Shown: positions 40,715-50,102 of the stretch, one piece after another
Position numbering within the stretch: position 1 is the stretch's first letter
How the letters are laid out: every line of letters begins with the position of its first letter
The notes under the pieces: model-generated
Told to the model about the DNA's origin: nothing
Seen by the model: the letters and a program-made list of their open reading frames with translations, nothing else
The model's database searches: none
Translations under genes and position numbers: made by a program
DNA from: Adiantum capillus-veneris
Lineage: Eukaryota; Streptophyta; Polypodiopsida; Polypodiales; Pteridaceae
Assembly: GCA_014529385.2 (NCBI GenBank)
Contig: CM043942.1
Location: forward strand, 23,484,491 to 23,548,490
Length of the DNA stretch: 64,000 bases
Direction: 5' to 3'

Positions 40715-42939
40715 TTGATGAATTTGAGATTGGGCAGGAATCTCCAGAATAACCAACCAAAACAAGGGGAACAAGCAAGTGTCATATCAACCGAGGGAAG
40801 TGTAAACCAAAGTTGGGTGCAACCATTAGAGCCGATCTTTGAAGGAAGTGTTTCTGATACTTCTTCGGAGAGATCTTACGAGATTTTCACCGAACACTTG
40901 GAACACTTGAACCTGAACAACAGAGAAAATATGGCAGCAGGATCATCAAACCCTTCCGCCACAATGAAGCTATTGTTCATAAAATACCAGTACGACAATG
41001 AGCAAGGTGCCAAGATCTACAAAGATGGAATGGACCGCTATTGTGTAAAGATAGAGGAAGACCTAGTGAGTTCAAGGACTTAGTGCCTGTGAGCTATAGC
41101 GGAGATAGATATCTAGATGACGAGGGTACCATGTACTTGGTAGTCCTAAACCCTAACATTGTGGACAAGTGGGGATTGATGGGCACCAAAGCCAAAGTAG
41201 ATGAAGAACTTGAGGAGAAAGCACCAATAATGAACTTCCCTGATGCGAGGTTAAGAAGAGAGAATGAAACTACAAGGATCAACACTGATAACATCTATGT
41301 GGGGCTATACAAATATAATAATGGGGAGCAAGATCTCTATTATAGATGTGAAGAACCCTACACCGGAGAGTTGACAGACCAAAAAAGACTTTATGTCTTT
41401 ACCTACACAGAGGGATCGGAAGTGAAAATTGCCGCTTACGACAAGTATGGGAGGCCATACTCAACAATGGGCAAGAAAGAATTAGAAGGATATACATACT
41501 TTGGGGGACCACTACATCAGTATTATGTTACTTCTAGCTCACAAAGACCAGCAACAACAAATGGAGTGCAAAACCCAATGACGACAGGAGGACAAAGAAC
41601 TCAGGCTACTGACTCTTTCAGTCAACCTCAGTACTCGAAGCCCGAACCAATGGGATCATTACATTCCAGAGAGTCAATGGATATGAATCGAGGTAGTGCA
41701 GTTCCAATCCCCACATATACCACTCCAGGTCCAAGGTTCGAAGCGGAACCATCACATTTACCTCCTAGTACTAGATTCAGGGCAGGGGAACCGACAAGGA
41801 TAACCCATGAAGTCCATGATGCTAGAGAAAGCTTTAGCCGGGACACAGGAGCAATGAGATTGGTAGCAGACCATAGACGTATGAGACCATCTCAAGTAGC
41901 AAAGTGTATGCCAAAGAAGTATGGTGGTTCAGGAGATCCGTATGCACATGTGTCACTCTTTAAGCAAGTCTTAAGACCTGAGCAGATAACATATTTCCAT
42001 ACACAATACGAGGGATTTGGTCTTACTCTAGAAGGTACGGCATTGACATGGTTTCAACCACTGAACATAGGGGGATTCCATGACATTGACCATTTGCTAA
42101 GAGAGTTTGCTGAGGAATTCTCAAAACGAGGGATTAAGCACAATACGGTCTCACAAATATATGCTTTTAAACAGAGAGAACACGAAAAAGTGAAGGAAGC
42201 TTCACTTCGCTTCAAACAATACATTGAGAGATGTCCAGTACGTGAACGACCACAAGATGACAGACTATCTGTTCTCTTTATTGAGGGACTGAGAAACGAC
42301 ACTCTCAAGAAGGACTTGCACTTGAAAGCTTGTACAAGTTTCGAGCAAGTAACGAGAGAGGCATTGTACTTAGTGGATAACTGTACGGTTTATGGAGAGG
42401 TGTCAGCGGATACAGATTTTGCATCCAGTAGCTCCTCCTCCGTAGCGAGCGAGACTACCACTAAAAAGAATGTTCAAACAACAACCATGCCAAATGTAGA
42501 GCAAATGATAGAAGATGCTCTAAAAAGGATGGCACCATACCAAAAACCATTGCCAAAAACACTGAAATGGTGTGCTATTGAACAAAAATGGACAAACCAT
42601 CCAACAGAGGAGTGCTATTACAACAAAGGGTATGTAAGGGAGCGTCAGTATGCACCTCCTGCTCAATTAGCACCACCTCAAGTACATCCAGTACCTCGAT
42701 ACCCAACGGGAAATGTACCAGGACCTATGGGGATAGAAAGACCGCAACCGGTATTGGGACAACAACCACCTTTACCAGGAGCAAGACCAGTAGGCATTAG
42801 ATATGCACCAAGCTTAGAGAATCAGGAAGAACAAGCCTTAGTGCCTGTTCAAGCCTATTATGAAGAATCTGGTGCACACATGTCTCCAACTGTGTATTAC
42901 CCACCAGAAGAATCCAAACAACCAGAACCATGGGCATGA
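40715..42939 (+). pseudogene. gag: G2 Gag (one frameshift)
   Basis: It starts MMNLRLGRNLQNNQ at 40715. A one-base loss near 41056 (CVKIE to RPSEF) moves to the frame of 41041-42939 (632 codons). It contains the same ~180-residue conserved N-terminal block as G1 (KLLFIKYQYDNEQGAKIYKD, LVVLNPNIVDKWG), then the Gag core (GSGDPYAHVSLFKQVL, ALTWFQPLN, FKQYIERCP, VLFIEGLRN). G2 lacks the CDAC knuckle found in G1. A second frameshift near 42935 leads to the knuckle region. Confidence 0.88.
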
Positions 42940-44186
42940 TTGGGAATGTTGGAATACCAATAGTTACAAGTGCTTCTGATGAAGAGAGATACAATTTGGA
43001 CGCAAGGACATTGATGTTCATAGCTCATGGAGGGTTAACAGGACAAAGACCATCCTATCCACAAAGGACGAATCAAGTGGGACTAAGACCAGCACTAGGA
43101 CCCTGTTACAAGTGTGGAGGTGACCATCTGATGAATGTTTGTCCACATACGGAAATCATTAGAATTAACGCTTATTGCACTGAGTGTGGGGTTACTCACT
43201 TCATTGAGGATTGTTCAAAGAATCCAAACAAAGTGCAAAAGACGACATTGAATATGCTAGAAACTATTCCTACCAGCAGTGGGTCTGAAAATGAAACTCT
43301 GATACCAACGCAAGTTGTTACTAGAGCTCAAGCTAAGAAAACCACTAGAGAACCTGAGAATGGAAAGTTAGCGACTGAAGTGGTTAGTCAAGGACCGCGG
43401 AGTCAGAGAAACACATGGAAAGCTAGAAAAGCACGCATGAAGTTGAGAAAAGAACGTGAAGACGCTATTCTAGCTGAGGAACTAAAGCAAACTAAAGATA
43501 GATTAGAAAAACTTGAGAGTCAAAACGGGAAACGAGAGATGAGCCCGGAAAGAACGAAACAAAAGAGTATCAAAGAAACAACGAGCTTAAGCTCAGGGGG
43601 ATCAGTGCTAGTCGACAAAGTACACGAACCATTGGACGCACTGATGAGAGCTTACGAAGCTAGGTTAAAGAACAACCAAACACAAGAACAGAGGTGGATG
43701 ACATACCCAAACGCGGAATTGGAAAAGCAGAGACTTGAAATGTGCCAGAGAATGATCGAGACTGCACAAGCCTTATTAGAACCACCAAAAGAAACAATGA
43801 ATTGTGGAACGGAAAACCCAATTCAGCAAGAGACTATCGTTTCACGGGTAGCTGAAAAGACTCCCAGTGCACAAAAGCCTGAAAATACACACAAGGATGA
43901 CCGCATAGTATTGAACACAACCGATCAGGAGATAGAGAGTTTTCATCCAGTCATACAGAGGTCTTACGGAAGAGATGAGGATTACAATGAATTTTGGAAA
44001 CAAGTGAGAGAGGCAAACTTTGCAAACGAGCTAAGTTGCCAAGCTAATCAGACAAATTGGGAAAAGGACATCAGGAATCCTCCCATAGTGGAATTTGAGG
44101 CAGGATCTCAAGTGGACTTGGATCTGCAATCTTACTGGGGAGATGGGGCTCTGTTAGAACAATGGAGAGCAAACCTCATTCACTGA
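42930..44186 (+). CDS. G2 Gag knuckles and coiled linker
   Basis: 418 open codons. Two zinc knuckles of the form CX2CX3HX4C (CYKCGGDHLMNVC and CTECGVTHFIEDC), then a strongly charged coiled segment (RKARMKLRKEREDAILAEE, KQTKDRLEKLESQ) and the block LVDKVHEPLDALMRAYEARL shared with G1. G1 shows stops at the matching place, so here the Gag-to-protease continuity is better preserved. It ends by a one-base shift near 44160. Confidence 0.85.
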   Translation: MGMIGNVGIPIVTSASDEERYNLDARTLMFIAHGGLTGQRPSYPQRTNQVGLRPALGPCYKCGGDHLMNVCPHTEIIRINAYCTECGVTHFIEDCSKNPNKVQKTTLNMLETIPTSSGSENETLIPTQVVTRAQAKKTTREPENGKLATEVVSQGPRSQRNTWKARKARMKLRKEREDAILAEELKQTKDRLEKLESQNGKREMSPERTKQKSIKETTSLSSGGSVLVDKVHEPLDALMRAYEARLKNNQTQEQRWMTYPNAELEKQRLEMCQRMIETAQALLEPPKETMNCGTENPIQQETIVSRVAEKTPSAQKPENTHKDDRIVLNTTDQEIESFHPVIQRSYGRDEDYNEFWKQVREANFANELSCQANQTNWEKDIRNPPIVEFEAGSQVDLDLQSYWGDGALLEQWRANLIH

Positions 44187-47002
44187 ATACCTTACCTTCA
44201 TACTTAGGAGAGTATGAAGCAAAATCCGAGATTAGAGCACTTCCCTCACGAAGAATCTCATCAGAAAAAGTCATGGACTCGCAAGGATTGATAGAGATCT
44301 TGTCAACACCAGTGACATGCACTATCACTCTAGCTGAGCTTTTGAGGCTAAGACCACATATGTGGACCACTGTAGGAAAATGCTTGGAGAAATTTGGGAT
44401 AAAAGACCCAACATCGAGACTGCAAGAGGGTATACAAGAGCTGAGTAAACCACAAAAGAACGCTAAGCCTGTACCCTTAAACAAGGTCGGAGAGTATTGC
44501 GAAGGTGAAGAGGGGAATACAACCTTACCAGTTGAATTCCAAGGAGTAAACACGATGGCAATACTAGACAGCGGAGCTGGGGTAGCCATTGCTACAAAAG
44601 AAATCTGGAAAAAATGGGGGAAACCAGCAATAAGGAAGACTAGGTTGAAACTCCAATTAGCAGATGGACACATGGAGAAACCTATGGGGTTATTAGAGAA
44701 AGTTGTAGTGACTTCTTGCGGCATTGAATACGAACATACTTTTGCTATTGTCGATTTTGGCAAGGAGAATAACTATGATATCATATTGGGAAGACCATTC
44801 ATGAAACAGTTGAAAATGGTCCAGGATTGGGGCTACAATCACATATACCTGAGAAATATGGGAACCACTACACGTGTGAACCTGAAAGACCATAGCTACA
44901 AAGATGTGAACCGAACACCGGTGGAGGAGTTTGATTCAGCTACTTTGGCGGGATCCGAATTTCCAGCTTGGTTAGGTAAACCCAAGGAGTTATGGATGTG
45001 TGGAGCTTCGAAATGTGGAAGTCTGAGGCGAGAAGAATGTGTTTTAGAAAGGGCTATCGAAGACAAAGCTTATGTAGGAGAACCCTTTCTAGAGGACACG
45101 CTTGAACCATTAGAATGGACACACATTCTAGCAACCCTAGATGTTTGTGCAATTCCGGATGGTCCCACAACAAAATTTTGCGACAAGGACGGGTACGACG
45201 TGGTTCCGTACTTCATGTTGAGAACTGTACTCGAAAAAGAAACTGACAAGAACGATACACTGGAAAAGGAAGATGAAGAGGAGGTGTTTCACGACATTCC
45301 CGATCATCCAGAGTGGGGAAATGAAGCAGACAACGAGTCAACAGACAGTTCAAGCGGAAACGAAGAAACTATAACGGATGTCAGACTTTATGATTTTCCG
45401 AACCAAACTAAACAACAACCAGAGAAAAAGAACAAGCGCAACAAAGAACACACGGAGTCCAAGTTAGAACGTAGAAACAAGTACAGAGAGCTCAAGAAAA
45501 CTCTGAAAGAAATTTGGACGACAGAAATTGAGAGTGGAGAGGACGAAAACGCCAAAATCAAGGAAAACATGGATGTTCCCTCTCACTATAGGAAATTCAC
45601 AATAGAGGATAGGAAGGTGGTACTAACCCCACCTATTCGAGAGAGAAAGGAGAACGAATCTTATGACGGACCGGAGGATGCAAAAAAAGTTGATTTAGCA
45701 GCTCCAGGTGAGCCACCTAGACCGGTGTACATAGCCACAGATTTGTCTCCAGGCGAGGAAGAGAGACTTTTGAGTCTTCTCAGAGAGTATAGGGATGTGT
45801 TTGCATGGTCTTATAAGGACTTAAAGGGAGTTGACCCATCGATATGCCAACACACAATCCCACTGAAACAAGACGCAAAGCCTAGCAGACAGAGACCATA
45901 CACATATAATGATACATTTGCTAAGCGAATCAAAGAAGAGATAGATAAGCTAATGGAAGCTGAATTCATATACGAGATTGAACACACCGATTGGGTATCC
46001 CCAATTGTGGTGGTACCCAAGAAGAACGGAAAACTCCGAGTGTGTGTCAACTTAAAGAAAGTGAATGCTGCAACAATCAGGGACAATTATCCCTTGCCGA
46101 TAACTGATCATGTTCTAGAGCGTGTATCAGGGAAAACAGCATACTCCTTTCTTGATGGTTTTTCAGGATATAACCAGCTAGCCATAGCACTGGAAGATCA
46201 ACATAAAACAGCTTTTGCAACGGAGTGGGGAATTTATGCTTATCGGGTTATGCCTTTTGGTCTAACCAATGCTCCCGCAACCTTCCAGAGGCTGATGACG
46301 CATGCTTTCAAAGAATACTTAAGGTTGTTTCTAGAAATATACATGGATGACTTATGTGTACATTCTCTTCTGAGAGATGAGCATCTAGAACACCTAAGAA
46401 AAGTATTTGAGAAATGTAGGACATATCGCATTTGTCTCAATCCTGAGAAATGTGTGTTTATGGTCCGACAGGGCAGAATTCTGGGACATATTGTCTCACA
46501 AAACGGAATATCCACGGATTTAGAGAAGATAAAAGTTATAGTGGATATGCCTAGACCAACCAATGCGAAACAAGTACAGAGCTTTATGGGACATTGCGGA
46601 TATTATAGACGATTCATTTACATGTACGCTATAATAGGCCAACCACTTTACAGGCTAATAGTGAACTTTGAATGGACAGAGGAGTGTGAGGAATCGTTCA
46701 AGAAATTGAAAGAGGCACTCATTACTGCTCCAGTCTTGAAATCACCAGATTGGGAGAAGATATTCCATGTGCATATAGATGCTTCGGCATATGCAATAGG
46801 ATGCATTCTGGCTCAGCCAGAAGAAGGAAACATGGATTTTCCTATCTGTTACGCCAGTCGACAGCTCAACAATGCAGAGAAGAATTACACCACAACAGAG
46901 CGAGAGGGATTAGGAATGATATATGCTGTGAAGAAATTTCGGCATTATCTTCTAGCCAACAAGTTTGTGTTTTTACGGATCACCAAGCCTTGCTCTACCT
47001 AG
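44162..47002 (+). CDS. pol: G2 protease, reverse transcriptase and RNase H
   Basis: 946 open codons, the longest in the window. Retropepsin at about residues 130-250 with an intact AILDSGAGVAIA, LQLADGHMEKPMG and ILGRPFM. After an acidic linker, [48 protein letters not shown] and the catalytic YMDD at 46340-46351. RNase H follows (HIDASAYAIGCILAQ, TEREGLGMIYAVKKF) but is cut by loss of one T near 46973; the next piece carries on in another frame. Protease and RT look competent. Confidence 0.95.
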   Translation: MESKPHSLNTLPSYLGEYEAKSEIRALPSRRISSEKVMDSQGLIEILSTPVTCTITLAELLRLRPHMWTTVGKCLEKFGIKDPTSRLQEGIQELSKPQKNAKPVPLNKVGEYCEGEEGNTTLPVEFQGVNTMAILDSGAGVAIATKEIWKKWGKPAIRKTRLKLQLADGHMEKPMGLLEKVVVTSCGIEYEHTFAIVDFGKENNYDIILGRPFMKQLKMVQDWGYNHIYLRNMGTTTRVNLKDHSYKDVNRTPVEEFDSATLAGSEFPAWLGKPKELWMCGASKCGSLRREECVLERAIEDKAYVGEPFLEDTLEPLEWTHILATLDVCAIPDGPTTKFCDKDGYDVVPYFMLRTVLEKETDKNDTLEKEDEEEVFHDIPDHPEWGNEADNESTDSSSGNEETITDVRLYDFPNQTKQQPEKKNKRNKEHTESKLERRNKYRELKKTLKEIWTTEIESGEDENAKIKENMDVPSHYRKFTIEDRKVVLTPPIRERKENESYDGPEDAKKVDLAAPGEPPRPVYIATDLSPGEEERLLSLLREYRDVFAWSYKDLKGVDPSICQHTIPLKQDAKPSRQRPYTYNDTFAKRIKEEIDKLMEAEFIYEIEHTDWVSPIVVVPKKNGKLRVCVNLKKVNAATIRDNYPLPITDHVLERVSGKTAYSFLDGFSGYNQLAIALEDQHKTAFATEWGIYAYRVMPFGLTNAPATFQRLMTHAFKEYLRLFLEIYMDDLCVHSLLRDEHLEHLRKVFEKCRTYRICLNPEKCVFMVRQGRILGHIVSQNGISTDLEKIKVIVDMPRPTNAKQVQSFMGHCGYYRRFIYMYAIIGQPLYRLIVNFEWTEECEESFKKLKEALITAPVLKSPDWEKIFHVHIDASAYAIGCILAQPEEGNMDFPICYASRQLNNAEKNYTTTEREGLGMIYAVKKFRHYLLANKFVFLRITKPCST

Positions 47003-47565
47003 TGAATAAACCATGCAATACCGGGAGAATAGTGAGATGGTTCATTATCTTACTGGAATTCGACTTCACGGTAGTAGTAAAGAAAGGAAAAACACATCTT
47101 AGAGCTGATCATCTTTCGCGATTGACGAATGGAGAAGACCCTATAGGAGTAGATGACGACATGCCAGACGCGTACTTGTTCAACATAGAAATGATACCGA
47201 AGTGGTCTCAAAATGTCGTTAACCTATTAACCTATGGAGGAGAGTTCGATAGAAGAGAATACAACCAGAAACATATTGCTATTCAGCAATCCAAGAATCT
47301 TCAATTGGTTGCAGGAAGGTTGTATCAATTGGGAAATGATCATGTTTTACGACTATGCATCAATCCTGAGGAATATAATATATATCTGCGCGAAGCACAT
47401 GTTCAGGAATGTGCATTTCATTGTTCAAGAAGGAACACATATAGGAATTTGTTACAATTGGGAGTCTATTGGCCAGGAATGAAAGAAAGCGTACATGAAT
47501 ATGTCACTGTATGTATTGTATGTTCATCAAAACCGCCACCAAGTATTCGACATTATATCAGATAA
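46750..47565 (+). pseudogene. G2 RNase H end and first zinc module
   Basis: From about 46975 this frame continues RNase H (FTDHQALLYLVNKPC, RADHLSRLTNG) and then the first integrase-type module: GRLYQLGNDHVLRLC, EAHVQECAFHC, LLQLGVYWPGMKESVHEY and an intact CIVC. The last His region is less canonical than in the second module. A shift near 47527 leads to the frame of 47511-48596. Residues before 46975 in this frame are a shadow. Confidence 0.8.
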
Positions 47566-48596
47566 TGATCGCTCCAGAATGGAGTCAGTATATTGTTGAA
47601 TATCTCACAAATAGAACTTTCCCAGAAGGAACGTCAAAAGCTCGTCAGAAATCTGTAGAGACAGAAGCTAGAGATTACGCTTTAATAGGAGATCAACTCT
47701 ATAAGAGAGGTAAAGACAACCAGCTTAGGATTTGCGCATCAGAGTCTGAGTATGTGATAATCCTAGAGCAAGCTCATGGAGGAGTAGGTGGAGGCCATTT
47801 CTCAGGTGATAAGACAGCAAAACTTGTCTTAGCCGCAGGAATATGGTGGCCAACATTACATATGGACGCTGAGGAATACGTTAAACGGTGCGATGACTGT
47901 CAGCGGACCAAAGTACCACTTAAAAGAGATGATATGCCGCTTAGACCAATGATGGGGGCAAGAGCTTTTGCAAAATGGGGGATTGATTATGTCGGACCCA
48001 TTTCACCTCCTGCATATAAGACTCATGCACAATACATCATTGTGGCTACAGACTATCTAACAAAGTGGGTCGAAGCAAAGGCAACTCAAAAAGCAGATGC
48101 CAGGACCACGGCACAGTTTCTATATGAATACGTCTTTGTACGATATGGATTGCCAATAGAAATTGTGAGTGATCGAGGCACACATTTTATAAATGAACTG
48201 ATAGAGATCCTTCTAGATGAATTCATGGTAATCCATAGGAAATCAGTCCCATATCATCCACAAGCAAACGGACAAGCTGAAGCAACAAACAAAACCATAT
48301 GCACGGTCCTCACGAAGATTGTATCTGAGTCGAGAACTGACTGGGACCAGAAGTTGCATTCAACATTATGGGCATATAGGGTAGCATATAAAACATCAAT
48401 AGGAACGACCCCATATAACATGGTTTTTGGGCTAAATGCTATTTTACCAATAGAATTCTTGATTTCAACCTTAAGGGTGGCTAAGGATCTAGAGTGGACA
48501 GGGCACGAGCTTTCTGATAGAATAGATGACCTGGAAAAGCTAGACGAGCTTCGCCTAAAAGCAGTAGCTTCTATCTACGCTCAAAAAAGGCGATAA
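47511..48596 (+). CDS. G2 second zinc module and integrase core
   Basis: 361 codons: linker IAPEWSQYIVEYLTNRTF, zinc module (LYKRGKDNQLRIC, EQAHGGVGGGHFSG, IWWPTLHMDAEEYVKRC, CDDCQRTK), then the integrase core with acids in KWGIDYVGPIS, IVSDRGTHFINE and YHPQANGQAEATNK, all intact. It ends at an in-frame TAA (48594-48596) where G1 has Met; the frame continues. Confidence 0.95.
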   Translation: MYCMFIKTATKYSTLYQIMIAPEWSQYIVEYLTNRTFPEGTSKARQKSVETEARDYALIGDQLYKRGKDNQLRICASESEYVIILEQAHGGVGGGHFSGDKTAKLVLAAGIWWPTLHMDAEEYVKRCDDCQRTKVPLKRDDMPLRPMMGARAFAKWGIDYVGPISPPAYKTHAQYIIVATDYLTKWVEAKATQKADARTTAQFLYEYVFVRYGLPIEIVSDRGTHFINELIEILLDEFMVIHRKSVPYHPQANGQAEATNKTICTVLTKIVSESRTDWDQKLHSTLWAYRVAYKTSIGTTPYNMVFGLNAILPIEFLISTLRVAKDLEWTGHELSDRIDDLEKLDELRLKAVASIYAQKRR

Positions 48597-48617
48597 AAAG
48601 AATTTTTTGATAAGCAT

Positions 48618-49490
48618 GTGGGGACTAAAGAGTTTAAGGTTGGGGACTATGTCCTAGTTTACACTCTGAAACAGCATGCTAAGAAGCTTAAAAATCGAGG
48701 GATGGGACCTCTGGTGATTAAAGATCTATCACCAAGTGGAGCCGTCAAGCTTGCTACATTAGACGGAGAAGAAATGCCCAATTGGATTAGTGGATGCAGA
48801 GTGAAAAAGTATCTTTTGCCGCTAACCCAAGACATGCTTCTCAAAATACATCACGAAAAGCTGCGTGTCCAGAAAAAGAAAATGATTTTGGTGGAAGCGC
48901 AAGCCGAGACGAAAGAAAGAATGGAGAAAAGAAGACTACTGCGTCAGAAACAGCGCAATGAAGGAGCAATACGAATAAACGCAGTCAGTATAACAGAAAT
49001 GGATAATGACAAAGAAGAACCCATCATTGAATGCAAAGTAGGAACCAACCAAATCAAAGCCAGAGCACTATTGGATTCAGGAGCTCAAGCTAACCTACTT
49101 TCACTCAGTTTGTATAGATAATTGACAAATGACACTAAACTACAAACTGCCAAGCAAGAGTTAAAGAGTTACTCTGAGAATTCAATCAAAACTGTCGGAT
49201 GCACAGTTTTACATATACAGATTAACCAGTATGTGTATCCGCATATGTTTTACGTGGTTGAGGACCAAGCTACACAACAACCATTATTGCTAGGACAATC
49301 ATGGCAGAAGCAATACAATGCAATGATTGATTGGAGTTCTAAATCAGTGCTTATCAAATACGAAGGTGAAAGTCAATCAGTTAAGTTCACCAAAGGAGAA
49401 GAGCCAACTCCAAAGGACGAATCCAAAGACAAAGGTAAACAACAACCAGAGAAAAAGAAGAAGCAATGGCAACCAAAAGTTTCTATATAA
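48618..49490 (+). pseudogene. G2 integrase C-terminus and second aspartic-protease-like domain
   Basis: Same frame as the integrase core. Integrase C-terminus: KVGDYVLVYTLKQHAKKL, LVIKDLSPSGAVKL, NWISGCRVKKY. After a charged linker comes a retropepsin-like domain: PIIECKVGTNQIKAR, ALLDSGAQANLLSLSLYR, an in-frame TAA (49119-49121), then the C-terminal half with LLLGQSWQKQYNAMIDWS. The direct in-frame fusion here shows that the second protease-like domain belongs to the polyprotein. Confidence 0.78.
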
Positions 49491-50102
49491 CCGGATTACT
49501 CTTCGACGAGGAATTCTCAACAGTGGATAAGGAAGACAAGCAATAATATAACAGCTCAACCTTGGGAAAAAACGGAGTCAAAGTTGGTATGGAGACCAAA
49601 AAAGGTTGTGCCAGAGAACACAAAGGTGGAAAACAGAGTCTTCAATACCAGACAACAGAGTGATTCCAGACAATCAAGGACAGTGAAACAGATCTGGATT
49701 CCAAAGAAGTTCATGACAGCACAAAGCTATAGCAAGCAAATTTGGATCCCAAAGATTTGTAAACAGGAACTCCCTTCAGTACAATCAACGGAAACTCCTA
49801 GGTATTTCAAGTCGAGGAAATCAACACAAAGAACAAAGCAGGTTTGGGTCGCAAAGAGTTTGTGGCAAGCACAAGTGAAGCGGAAGCAGATTTGGATTGT
49901 AAAAAAGAACAACAAAGTAACGAAGAATCCATCTACTGATTCTACTACCGAAGTGCCAAAACCAACCCAAAACCCGACCACCAATCCTTCAATCAAACAA
50001 AGAGCAGCTTTATTGGAAAGACTGTTGTATCATCGCTCTACAATTGCATGGGGAACTTATGACCAAAACAACTACAATGCTTCGCCCACAGACACTTCAT
50101 AG
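49491..50102 (+). pseudogene. G2 polyprotein tail with W-x-x-K repeats
   Basis: Continuous in frame with the second protease-like domain after a TAA at 49488-49490. Repeats: KKQWQPK just before the stop, then QQWIRK, LVWRPKK, KQIWIPKK, KQIWIPKI, KQVWVAKS and KQIWIVKK. Between them the sequence is Lys/Gln/Ser/Thr-rich. G1 has a looser version. Function is unknown; nucleic-acid binding is plausible from composition. Confidence 0.7.
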
